DNA of 64,000 nt. It comes from Roseiarcus sp963751165. Its GTDB lineage: Bacteria > Pseudomonadota > Alphaproteobacteria > Rhizobiales > Beijerinckiaceae. Where the stretch lies: contig CAVVTP010000007.1 of the NCBI GenBank assembly GCA_963751165.1, positions 1-64,000 of the forward strand. Direction: 5' to 3'. Shown in pieces: positions 8,564 to 17,167 of this stretch (positions within the stretch are counted from its first letter, which is position 1; the number at the start of each line of letters is the position of its first letter). The notes below the pieces were generated by a model. That model did not search any database and was not told where the DNA came from. It saw only the letters and a program-made list of their open reading frames with translations. A program made the position numbers and the translations under genes.

Positions 8564-10567
8564 TTACCCCGGAGAGCCCAGGTCAGGAGGGAGCTCGTGC
8601 CGCGCCTCCGACCAGCCTGCAAGCGCGCCGGCCGCCTCGAGTTCGGCGATCAGGGGCTCGAGTTCGCGAGCGTAGCCTCGCCAGCGTCCGAGGCCGCGGG
8701 CATTGACCGGTTCACGAACCTGGGCCCGGCTGACCGTGCGCACCCGACTCTTCTGCTCGTGGAAACGTCCGCAGGCGGGGTCGGGCGGAAGCTCCAGGTG
8801 ATCGAGAACGCGCGAAAGCGTGCCGTCGAAATCCTCGACCCAATCGGACAACCGCACGGTCAGAATTGAACCGGGCAGCGCAGCGCGCCAATGCGCCATC
8901 AGCCGCTGCTGCTCGCCGATGTACCAGCCGAGGTCGCCAAGGTCATGGGCGTAGTCGTGTTGCCCGTGGAAGCGGAAGGTGAAAATCGACAGGCCGATGT
9001 CGCGCGGGTCCCGGGCGCATTCGATGAATTTTGCGCCCGGCAGCATCAGAGCGGCGAGGCCGAGGTAGAGGAAATTCCCCGGCATCTTGTCCACGACTCG
9101 ACGCGCATTCGGGGCGAGCGCATGCAGGTCCGCCAGATACGCGCCGGCGGCCTCGTCCAGGGCGCCGGATGTTAGGCCGGCGATCGCGCGTGCCGCCGCC
9201 GCGTCGTTGCCCGTTCCGCCGAGACGCGCGAACGTCCGCCCAAGAGCCGCTCGCTCGCCCGCGGCGAAAACATCGCGATGAGCAGCGAGGATCTGCTCGA
9301 CGAGCGTCGTTCCCGAACGCGGCATGCCGACGATAAACACCGGCGCCGGGTCGCGGTTGCGCGCGCGTTCCCCGTCGCGCAGGCGCCGCGCGCTGAAGGC
9401 TTCGATGCTCGCGTCGACGAACGCCCGATGCACGGCGCGCGAAAAGGGCTGGAGGCGCGAGAGCGCCTTGTGTCCCGCCGTCCAGTTCACGAAGGCGCGG
9501 GCGCCGTCGCCCCGCGACGACCAGAACTTCGCGAGGTCGAAACGGGCCATGATCGCATGTTCGGGCACAGCGTCGGGGCCCATCCGCGCGAGCGCCTCTT
9601 CCATCAAAGCGGCGCTTTCGCTTGCGCGTTGCAGATCGTTCTCCGCAAGCGCCAGCAAGGTGCGGCGCCAGAGAAGAAGCGGCGCGAGGGCTGGCGGGAC
9701 CCGGCCGATGGCTTCGAAGGACGCCAGCGCCTGTCGCGCTTCCTCTGGCTGGCGCAACTGAAGGAGCGCCAGGGCCTGCTGCAGCCGCCAGTGCCGCCGT
9801 TCCGCCTCTCCTTTAGGCGTCTGCGTCTCTTCGAGCAGCGCGAGCGCCTCCTCGGCGCGCTCTTCCTGCAGGAGATCCGCCGCGAGGTTGAGCCTCATGC
9901 CGGTCGACCCGGGCGTCGCTCGGAGCCGCTCGCGCATAAGCCGCTCGGCGGCCTCGATTTCACCGCTGATGCGCATGAACGCGGCCAGGTTGGCGGCCGC
10001 CGCCTGATGGGCGGGCTCGGCTTGGAGGGCGAGCCGCATGGCCTGCTTGGCGTCCTCGATCGCGCCCTGCCGGTAACGCGCGAGGCCGAAGTTCACGTAG
10101 GCGTCCGGCCAGCGCGGCGCGAGCTTCACCGCAGCGCCGAAGGCTTGTTCCGCGCGCGCGGGTTCGCCGAGCGCCAGGAACGCCTGGCCATACGCATAGT
10201 GTGCCGCAGCCGCGCGGGGCGCGCGGTGACAGGCTTCGCTCGCGGCGATCAGCGCTGCTCGGGCTTGGCCGATCGCCAGCAGGGAGACGGCCGCATAAAG
10301 ATACGGCTCCGGGTCGTCGGGCATCGCGCGCTGCGAGGCTACGAGCGCCCTCGCCGCCTCGGCGTGGCGCCCCACGCCCTGTAGCGCTGCGCCGAGGTGA
10401 AGCTGCGCCTGGCCGTGCTTGGGTTCGAGTATCAACGCCTCGCTCAAGATTCGGATTGCCTCGTCGAACCGCTTGTCGCGCAAAGCCGCGGCGCCGCGCT
10501 CACGAAGGACGGCCGCATCAACAACCGACGGATGCGCGGCGACCGGACCTCCCTTGTCGGGCGACAT
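8564..10567 (-). CDS. TPR-repeat sulfotransferase family protein
   Basis: This 667-residue protein has tandem tetratricopeptide repeats over about residues 18-380 (typical repeat text ALILEPKHGQAQLHLGAALQ) followed by a sulfotransferase domain (about 405-640). The 5'-phosphosulfate loop is VFIVGMPRSGTTLVEQIL (about 411-428) and the 3'-phosphate site is CARDPRDIGLSIFTF. It would transfer sulfate from PAPS to a glycan, lipid or protein. No signal peptide or membrane segment is visible, so it is probably cytoplasmic. The gene starts 120 bp after the stop of the secreted repeat protein on the same strand, so co-transcription is likely. The acceptor is not known; cell-surface polysaccharide or the neighbouring secreted protein are possibilities. 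Confidence 0.88.
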   Translation of the reverse strand: MSPDKGGPVAAHPSVVDAAVLRERGAAALRDKRFDEAIRILSEALILEPKHGQAQLHLGAALQGVGRHAEAARALVASQRAMPDDPEPYLYAAVSLLAIGQARAALIAASEACHRAPRAAAAHYAYGQAFLALGEPARAEQAFGAAVKLAPRWPDAYVNFGLARYRQGAIEDAKQAMRLALQAEPAHQAAAANLAAFMRISGEIEAAERLMRERLRATPGSTGMRLNLAADLLQEERAEEALALLEETQTPKGEAERRHWRLQQALALLQLRQPEEARQALASFEAIGRVPPALAPLLLWRRTLLALAENDLQRASESAALMEEALARMGPDAVPEHAIMARFDLAKFWSSRGDGARAFVNWTAGHKALSRLQPFSRAVHRAFVDASIEAFSARRLRDGERARNRDPAPVFIVGMPRSGTTLVEQILAAHRDVFAAGERAALGRTFARLGGTGNDAAAARAIAGLTSGALDEAAGAYLADLHALAPNARRVVDKMPGNFLYLGLAALMLPGAKFIECARDPRDIGLSIFTFRFHGQHDYAHDLGDLGWYIGEQQRLMAHWRAALPGSILTVRLSDWVEDFDGTLSRVLDHLELPPDPACGRFHEQKSRVRTVSRAQVREPVNARGLGRWRGYARELEPLIAELEAAGALAGWSEARHELPPDLGSPG

Positions 10568-10687
10568 TTCGTCGTTCCTCCGAGATGTGTTTTGACGCCG
10601 AACCCAGAAAGTGCTGGGCCCGACGCTGCTGAGCCCAGCTTCCTCGTATTGACGGCGCGACGCTCGACGGCGTCACACTAAGCACGA

Positions 10688-13626
10688 TCATCCGATCTTG
10701 AAATTGCCCGCACCCAAGGACGTCGCGGCGACATGGACGAAGTCGACCGAGCCGTTGGCGCCGAGCGAGAGAAGGCTACCGCCGTGGCCGTCGCTCGTCA
10801 GCGAGCCATAAGCTTCGCTGGCGGTCGCAAAGCCGCCGACGCCGTTGAGGAGATCGATGACCCCTGTCGTGTCCGTCCCGAAGCCAGAAATCCCGAGATG
10901 GCCCACGTTCGAGCCGATCGTGATCAGGGAGGAGGAACCGCTGTCGTAGACGTTGTCGCCGACCCCGGCGTGGATGACGTCGCCAGCCCCGTAGAGCCAG
11001 ATCCCGTCGCCCGATCCCGCCATGATCGTATCCGTGCCATTGACGCTAAGGTTTGACCCGGCGCCCATCGTCACCGTGTCGCTCGACCCCTTAAGCTGCA
11101 TGCGCGAATCGGCCTGAAGTGTTACGCTCGCTCCCGAGCCGCTGACGACGTCGGGCGTGCCGCTCGCGCCGTTGCCGCCGACCGTGAGCCCCGTCCCGCT
11201 CGCGGCGTAGACGGTGAAGCCCGCGCCCGTGATCGTGTCGCTCGACCCCAAGTTGACCCAGATCCCGTCGCCTGTGGCCGCCGCGATCAAATCGTTCGAC
11301 CCGTACACGCCCATGTTTGACCAGGCGCCCATCGTTACCGTGTCGCTCGACCCCTTAAGCTGCATGCGCGAATCGGCCTGGAGTGTCACGCTCGCTCCCG
11401 AGCCGCTGACGACGTCGGGCGTGCCGCTCGCGCCGTTGCCGCCGACCGTGAGCCCCGTCCCGCTCGCGGCGTAGACGGTGAAGCCCGCGCCCGTGATCGT
11501 GTCGCCGGACCCCGAGTTGACCCAGATCCCATCGCCTGTGGCCGCCGCGATCGAATCGTTCGACCCGTACACGCCCATGTTTGACCCGGCGCCCATCGTC
11601 ACCGTGTCGCTCGACCCCTTAAGCTGCATGCGCGAATCGGCCTGGAGTGTCACGCTCGCTCCCGAGCCGCTGACGACGTCGGGCGTGCCGCTCGCGCCGT
11701 TGCCACCGACCGTGAGCCCCGTCCCGCTCGCGGCGTAGACGGTGAAGCCCGCGCCCGTGATCGTGTCGCCGGACCCCGAGTTGACCCAGATCCCATCGCC
11801 TGTGGCCGCCGCGATCGAATTGTTCGACCCGTACACGCCCATGTTTGACCCGGCGCCCATCGTCACCGTGTCGCTCGACCCCTTAAGCTGCATGCGCGAA
11901 TTGGCCCGGAGTGTCACGCTCGCTCCCGAGCCGCTGACGACGTCGGGCGTGCCGCTCGCGCCGTTGCCGCCGACCGTGAGCCCCGTCCCGCTCGCGGCGT
12001 AGACGATGAAGCCCGCGCCCGTGATCGTGTCGCTCGACCCCGAGTTGACCCAGATCCCGTCGCCTGTGGTCGCCGCGATCGAATTGTTCGAACCGTACAC
12101 GCTCAGGTGCGAGCCTGCGCCCATCGTCGCCGTATCGGCCGATCCTTTCAGCGCCACATGCGAATTGGCCTCGAGCACGACGCCAATGTTCGAGCCGCTG
12201 ACGATATCGCTCGCCCCGCTCGCGCCATTGCCGCCGACCGTGAGCGCCGATCCGCTCGTCGCGTTGACGGTCGCTGCCCCGGCGAATGTGATCGCCCCGG
12301 ACCCAGCCGCCGTGGAAGTCGACAGGGTGAGCGTGCCGGATCCCAGCGTGATCCCACCTGTGAAAGTATTCTTTCCTCCGAGAACGACTTTTCCCGCGCC
12401 GGCGATCACAACGCTACCTGCCCCGGCGTTCGTTCCGGTTCCTCCGGAGCCGGTCTGATCGGCGATGTCGCCGGAAATCGTCGTCGTCTGGCCCGCAATC
12501 TGGCCGGCGCCGAGGGTGATGGTCTCGTTTCCTTGCAGAAAGATGCCCGCGCCGAAGGCAGAGCCATTGCCGGCGCCGCTACCTCCGGCGCCCCCCGTGA
12601 CCGCACCCGCGCCCAAACTCCCGCCTTCGATTATCAATGAGGCGCCAGCCTGGATGAAGATATCGCCGCCTGCCCCGAGGCCACCGCCGCCGCCGGCCGT
12701 ATTGCCCGCGCCGCCGCCGAATCCACCAGCGGCGCCACCTGGAACTCCGCCGCCACCACCGCCGCCGAAGCCGCCCGCGCCCCCCCGAATCCGCCAAATT
12801 TCCCTTTACTGCCGCCGCCACCGCCGCCACCAAAACCGCCGCCGCCTCCTCCGCCGCCAGCGCCGATGCTGCTTTGTGCGCCGCCGCCACCACCGCCGCC
12901 GAAGCCGCCCGCGCCCCCGAAGGCGCCGCGGCCGGCATAGCCTCCGACCCCTCCGCCGCCGCCGCCTGAGGAGACAGCCCCGCCGTACCCCCCGCCACCG
13001 CCGTTGGTGGTTCCGCCCAATGCGCCGAGAATGATGCCGTTTCCGCCATTGACATGCGACCCGGCGCCATACGCACCCTCACCCACGCCGCCGCCGCCGC
13101 CCGTGCCTGAACCGCCCGCGCCTCCAAGGCCGCCGCCACCGCCACCAGGTCCTCGACCCGCTGATCCTTGGCCGGCTCCGCCCACGCCGCCATTCGCCGT
13201 ATCGTTCACAAACGTGGCGTTGTTTAGTGTGACGCTGGCAGCAGTCGCGCCGTTCGCCGAGTCGTTCGCCACAAATAGGCCGCCGCCCAACCCAGCTCCC
13301 CCGCCGCCACCGCATGCCGACCCACCGCCCGCACCGCCCTTCGCGACAGCATTCTTGATCGTCAGGTTTTCGACTGTGACGTCCCCTGAGTAGACGAAAA
13401 GCCCGCGTTCCTTCCCCTCGCCGTTGATGGCATAGCTGGCGCCGTCGATCGTCAGCGTGTCGCCGGAGGCGAGGTCGATTGCGTCGAGCGCGCTCGTCAG
13501 CGCAATGTCGCTGCTGAGCGTGATCGTGTAATTTGTGTTGACAGCCGACGCGCTCCCGCCGACGTCGATCTGAGCCAAAGCCGAATTGAGATCAGCCTCG
13601 CTGGCGACGGTATAGGTGTTGGACAT
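10688..13626 (-). CDS. large glycine-rich secreted repeat protein (adhesin-like), frame break in G7 tract
   Basis: Start at 13626 (MSNTYTVASEADLNSAL) with an AGGAGG site. With one G added to a 7-G tract at 12780-12786 the protein is about 979 residues. Order: a beta-helix-like N-terminal part (about 1-100, GDTLTIDGASYAINGEG); a glycine-rich stretch of about 190 residues; an autotransporter-style GGITLGSGTLTLS region; four to five 88-residue repeats (TGLTVGGNGASGTPDVVSGS...); and a C-terminus of the kind seen on type I secreted proteins (GVIDLLNGVGGFATASEAYG...SVDFVHVAATSLGAGNFKIG). There is no Sec signal peptide and no C-terminal beta-barrel, which fits type I rather than type V secretion. 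It probably acts at the cell surface. No secretion genes are in the window. Confidence 0.75.
11046..12240. repeat. 264-bp tandem repeats inside the adhesin gene
   Basis: About four and a half direct repeats with a period of exactly 264 bp (88 codons). The same positions recur at 11214, 11478, 11742 and 12006. The inner copies are nearly identical at DNA level, while the copy at about 12010-12240 and the C-terminal partial copy are more diverged. This indicates recent expansion or homogenisation in the middle of the array. Confidence 0.9.
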
Positions 13627-14100
13627 CGAAACCTCCTTCTGTCTTCTTATGAGGTCCAAGATCCTCTCAGTCGTCGCTTTTTCCCGAACCCGGGCCGCCG
13701 CACGCGACTGCCAAACGTCGTTCCCTCTCGCTCCCGTTTTCTCGAACGCGCCCAAACCTGCACGCCCGCCGCACACCTGCGCTTGGCCGGCGCGTTTGGC
13801 ACCCGCCCTTGGCTCAGCGCTCCCCGCTGCTGGTCACCTGATGAGAAAGTTGGACCCTCTCCAGCCCATAAAACCTGGTTTTTGTAGCACGCTTCTGCCC
13901 GATCGCATTTGACGCGGGTCAATTTGCGCTTTTCAGCCAGGCAAATCGTGACTCCGTTGCGCCATTTCGCTCGGCGGCGGGCCCGCCGCGGGGTTTCATA
14001 GGCCTGCGCCGGCCAGTGACACGCGGACGAGATGCGCATCGATTTCCCGCGCCCGCTCCTGTAGACCCCGCCTGAGCCGAACCAGAGACGAGCCCGAACC
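13627..14100. other. 474-bp divergent intergenic region between adhesin and purB
   Basis: It contains the promoters of the two divergent genes, but I cannot assign boxes with confidence. A perfect 14-bp GC palindrome (CGGCGGGCCCGCCG) lies at about 13974-13987. No RNA gene or small ORF with a convincing ribosome site is seen. Confidence 0.4.
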
Positions 14101-15405
14101 ATGATCCCCCGCTATTCCCGCCCCGAGATGACCGCCGTGTGGTCGCCGGAGACGCGCTTCCGCATCTGGTTCGAGATCGAGGCCCACGCCTGCGACGCGC
14201 TGGCGGAGCTCGGATTCATTCCGAAGCAGGCGGCGAAGACGATCTGGGAGAAGGGCGGCAAGGCGAAGTTCGACGTCGCCCGCATCGACGAGATCGAGCG
14301 AATCACGAAGCACGACGTCATCGCTTTTCTGACTCACCTCGCCGAGTTCGTCGGCGAAGATTCGCGGTTCGTCCATCAGGGCATGACGAGCTCCGACGTG
14401 CTCGACACCTGCCTCGCCGTGCAGCTGCAGCGGGCGAGCGACATCCTCATCGCCGACGTCGACGCGCTGCTCGCGGCGCTGAAGCGCCGCGCCATCGAGC
14501 ATAAGCTGACACCGACCATCGGCCGCTCGCACGGCGTCCATGCCGAGCCGACCACCTTCGGCCTGAAACTTGCGCTGGCTTATGCGGAATTTTCCCGCGC
14601 CCGGGGGCGGCTGGTCACGGCGCGCGAGGAAATCTCCACCTGCGTGATTTCAGGCGCGGTCGGCACCTTCGCCAACATCGATCCGCGGGTCGAGGAGCAT
14701 GTGGCGAAGAAATTGGGATTGAAGCCCGAGCCGGTGTCAACCCAGGTGATCCCGCGCGACCGGCACGCCGCCTTTTTCGCCGCGCTTGGGCTGGTCGCCG
14801 CGTCGGTCGAGCGGCTCGCCATCGAAATCCGCCATCTGCAGCGCACCGAGGTTCTGGAGGCGGAGGAATATTTCGCGCAGGGCCAGAAGGGCTCGTCCGC
14901 AATGCCGCACAAGCGCAATCCGGTGCTGACCGAGAACTTGACCGGTCTCGCCCGCATGGTGCGCTCGGCGGTGACGCCGGCGATGGAGGATGTCGCGCTC
15001 TGGCATGAGCGGGATATCTCCCATTCCTCAGTCGAGCGGATGATTGGCCCGGACGCGACGATCACCCTCGACTTCGCGCTGGCGCGCCTGACGAACGTGA
15101 TCGACAAGCTCGTCGTCTATCCGAAAAACATGAAAAAGAACCTCGACCGGCTCGGCGGACTCATCCACTCGCAGCGGGTGCTGCTGGCGCTGACCCAGAA
15201 GGGCGTGTCGCGCGAGAGGGCCTACGACCTCGTGCAGCGCAACGCGACGCCGGTCTGGCGGGGCGAGGGCGAGTTCCTCAAACTGCTGAAGGCCGACCGG
15301 GAGGTGGTGAAGATCTTGCCGGCGAAAGAGCTCGAGGTTCTGTTCGACCTCGGCTATCATTTTAAGCACGTGGACGCGATTTTCGAGCGGGTGTTCGGGG
15401 CATAG
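14101..15405 (+). CDS. purB: adenylosuccinate lyase
   Basis: This protein of 434 residues, full length for bacterial PurB, catalyses two fumarate-releasing steps in purine synthesis (SAICAR to AICAR and adenylosuccinate to AMP). The lyase-superfamily signature loop GSSAMPHKRNPVLTENLTG is present at about residues 263-281, and the general base region TIGRSHGVHAEPTTFG at about 140-155. The start MIPRYSRPEM is the usual one for alphaproteobacterial PurB. The gene stands alone, divergent from the adhesin. Downstream lies a dispersed repeat carrying several insertion elements, so its 3' neighbourhood has been rearranged. Confidence 0.97.
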   Translation: MIPRYSRPEMTAVWSPETRFRIWFEIEAHACDALAELGFIPKQAAKTIWEKGGKAKFDVARIDEIERITKHDVIAFLTHLAEFVGEDSRFVHQGMTSSDVLDTCLAVQLQRASDILIADVDALLAALKRRAIEHKLTPTIGRSHGVHAEPTTFGLKLALAYAEFSRARGRLVTAREEISTCVISGAVGTFANIDPRVEEHVAKKLGLKPEPVSTQVIPRDRHAAFFAALGLVAASVERLAIEIRHLQRTEVLEAEEYFAQGQKGSSAMPHKRNPVLTENLTGLARMVRSAVTPAMEDVALWHERDISHSSVERMIGPDATITLDFALARLTNVIDKLVVYPKNMKKNLDRLGGLIHSQRVLLALTQKGVSRERAYDLVQRNATPVWRGEGEFLKLLKADREVVKILPAKELEVLFDLGYHFKHVDAIFERVFGA

Positions 15406-15824
15406 ACATTGGCGGCGCGATCGTCGATCGCGCCGCCGTGCTCAGCGACCGCAGCTGCCACCCGCTCGAACCGCAGGCGCGCTGCGGCGCCTCGTCGCCC
15501 GAGTCACTCAAACTGGGGTATAGCTTTTTCAATTTGACTCGGGCGCTTTCGGTCCCTGCTTCCCTGCTTTTCCCTGCGTTTCCCTGGCTGCGGGAAAAAC
15601 GGGCGCCCCTGCGACGCTCAAAATCGGACTAATGTTCGAAAGATCAGACTGATCTTCGACAGTTAACGCGTGTGCGTGGCGCGTAAGCCGTTGATATGGT
15701 TTGAGCCGGGGGTGCGCTGACGTGAAAATGTAGTGCCACGTTTTGTGCCGATTTTGCTTGATTTTTCGGGTATCGCAGCGGAATCTGTGCGCACCGACAT
15801 CGAGTCGGTGACAGGCGTTCCGTC

Positions 15825-17167
15825 ATGTATTTCCGCAAGAAGACTTCGGGCGGCCGCGCCTATCTGCAGATCGTCGAGAGCCGGCGCGAGGGCGCGGCGG
15901 TACGCCAGCAGGTGATCGCGACGCTCGGGCGCGTCGAGGATCTCAAGCAGAGCGGGCAGCTGGAGCGGCTCTTGCGCTCGGGAGCCCGCTTTTCCGAGAA
16001 GGCGATCGTGCTTGATGCGTTTGACCGCGGCGAGGCGACGGCGATCTCCACGCGCCGCATCGGTCCGGCGCTCGCCTTCGAGCGGGTGTGGGAGGAGACC
16101 GGCTGCCGGGCGGTGATCGAGCGCCTGGCGAGGGCGCGCAACCATGACTTCCCGCTGGAGCGCGCGGCGTTCCTGACCGTGCTGCACCGCCTCGTCTGCG
16201 GTGGCTCGGACCGGGCCGCCGACCGCTGGCGCGACGACCACCGCATCGACGGCGCCGACGGGATCGAACTGCACCACCTCTATCGCACGATGGCGTGGCT
16301 CGGCGACGAGCTGCCCAAGGCCCAGCAGGACGCCGCGACCCCGTTTTCGCCGCGCTGCGTGAAGGACGTCCTGGAGGAGGAGTTGTTCGCCGCCCGGCGC
16401 GACCTCCTGACCACGCTCGACATCGTGTTCATGGACACCACGAGCCCCCGGATCAAGTCCGGGGGCCGAGGCGGGCAGACGCTCGGGCGGCGCGGCTTCT
16501 CCAAAGACCATCGGCCAGACCTCAACCAGATGATCCTGGCTGTCCTGCTCGACGGCGACGGCCGTCCGGTGTGCACGGAGATGTGGCCGGGGAACACCGC
16601 CGATGTGAAGAGCCTCATCCCGGCGATCGACCGCCTGCAGCGGCGCTTTCGCATCAACCGGGTCTGCGTCGTCGCCGACCGCGGCATGATCAGCGCCGAG
16701 ACGATCGCCGAGCTCGAAGCGAGAAAACTCCTCTATGTGCTGGGCGTGCGCGAGCGAACCGACAGGCTCGTGCGCGACCTCGTGCTCGGCGATCCCGCGC
16801 CGTTCACGCCCTTCGTCCTGTTGAAGCCGAGGGGCGAAGTCGACTACGAGGCCAAGGCCGTGACGCTCGCCGGGCGGCGCTATGTCGTCTGCCGCAACCT
16901 CGATCAGATGAGCAAGGACGCCGCCGACCGCGCGACCATCGTCGCCAACCTGGAGCGGCAGCTGAAGAAGGGCGACAAGAGCCTCGTCGGCAACAAGGGC
17001 TACCGCCGTTTCCTCAAGAACCCGGAGGGTGACGGCTTCGCCATCGACCGCGAAAGGATCGAGGAGGACGCGAAATTCGACGGCGTGTTCGTGCTGCAGA
17101 CCAACGCGCATCTCTCGGCGCTGGAGGCGATGCTCGTCTACAAGCAGCTCTGGACCGTGGATATCGA
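15825..17167 (+). pseudogene. IS1634-family transposase, N-terminal part
   Basis: This covers the first 447 codons of a transposase starting MYFRKKTSGGRAYLQIVESR. Visible are the first catalytic Asp in LDIVFMDTTSPRIKSGG, the second in RVCVVADRGMISAETIAELE, and YVVCRNLDQMSKDA. The frame is uninterrupted up to LWTVDI, where a serine recombinase element begins; beyond it the frame reads unrelated residues. The C-terminal 110 codons are at 19563-19899. Joining the two at the shared 9-bp sequence gives one 556-residue protein, the normal family length, so the gene is interrupted rather than decayed. Confidence 0.88.

Noticed and set aside
11046..12240. Possible CRISPR array because of regular spacing
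   Set aside because: The period is 264 bp with nearly identical full-length units and an open reading frame through all copies; there are no short repeats with unique spacers and no cas genes.
11214..12458. Four plus-strand repeats starting MKPAPVIVS at 264-bp spacing
   Set aside because: They are the antisense reading of the 88-residue repeats of the adhesin gene, and only that gene has a start signal and family features.
12465..13034. Long plus-strand frames rich in Pro and Arg opposite the adhesin gene
   Set aside because: They are the complement of a glycine-rich coding region (GGN codons read as proline/alanine-rich text) and have no ribosome sites or homology.
13777..14100. Purine-responsive riboswitch upstream of purB
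   Set aside because: No purine aptamer core or paired loops could be found, and the region is GC-rich without the conserved junction bases.
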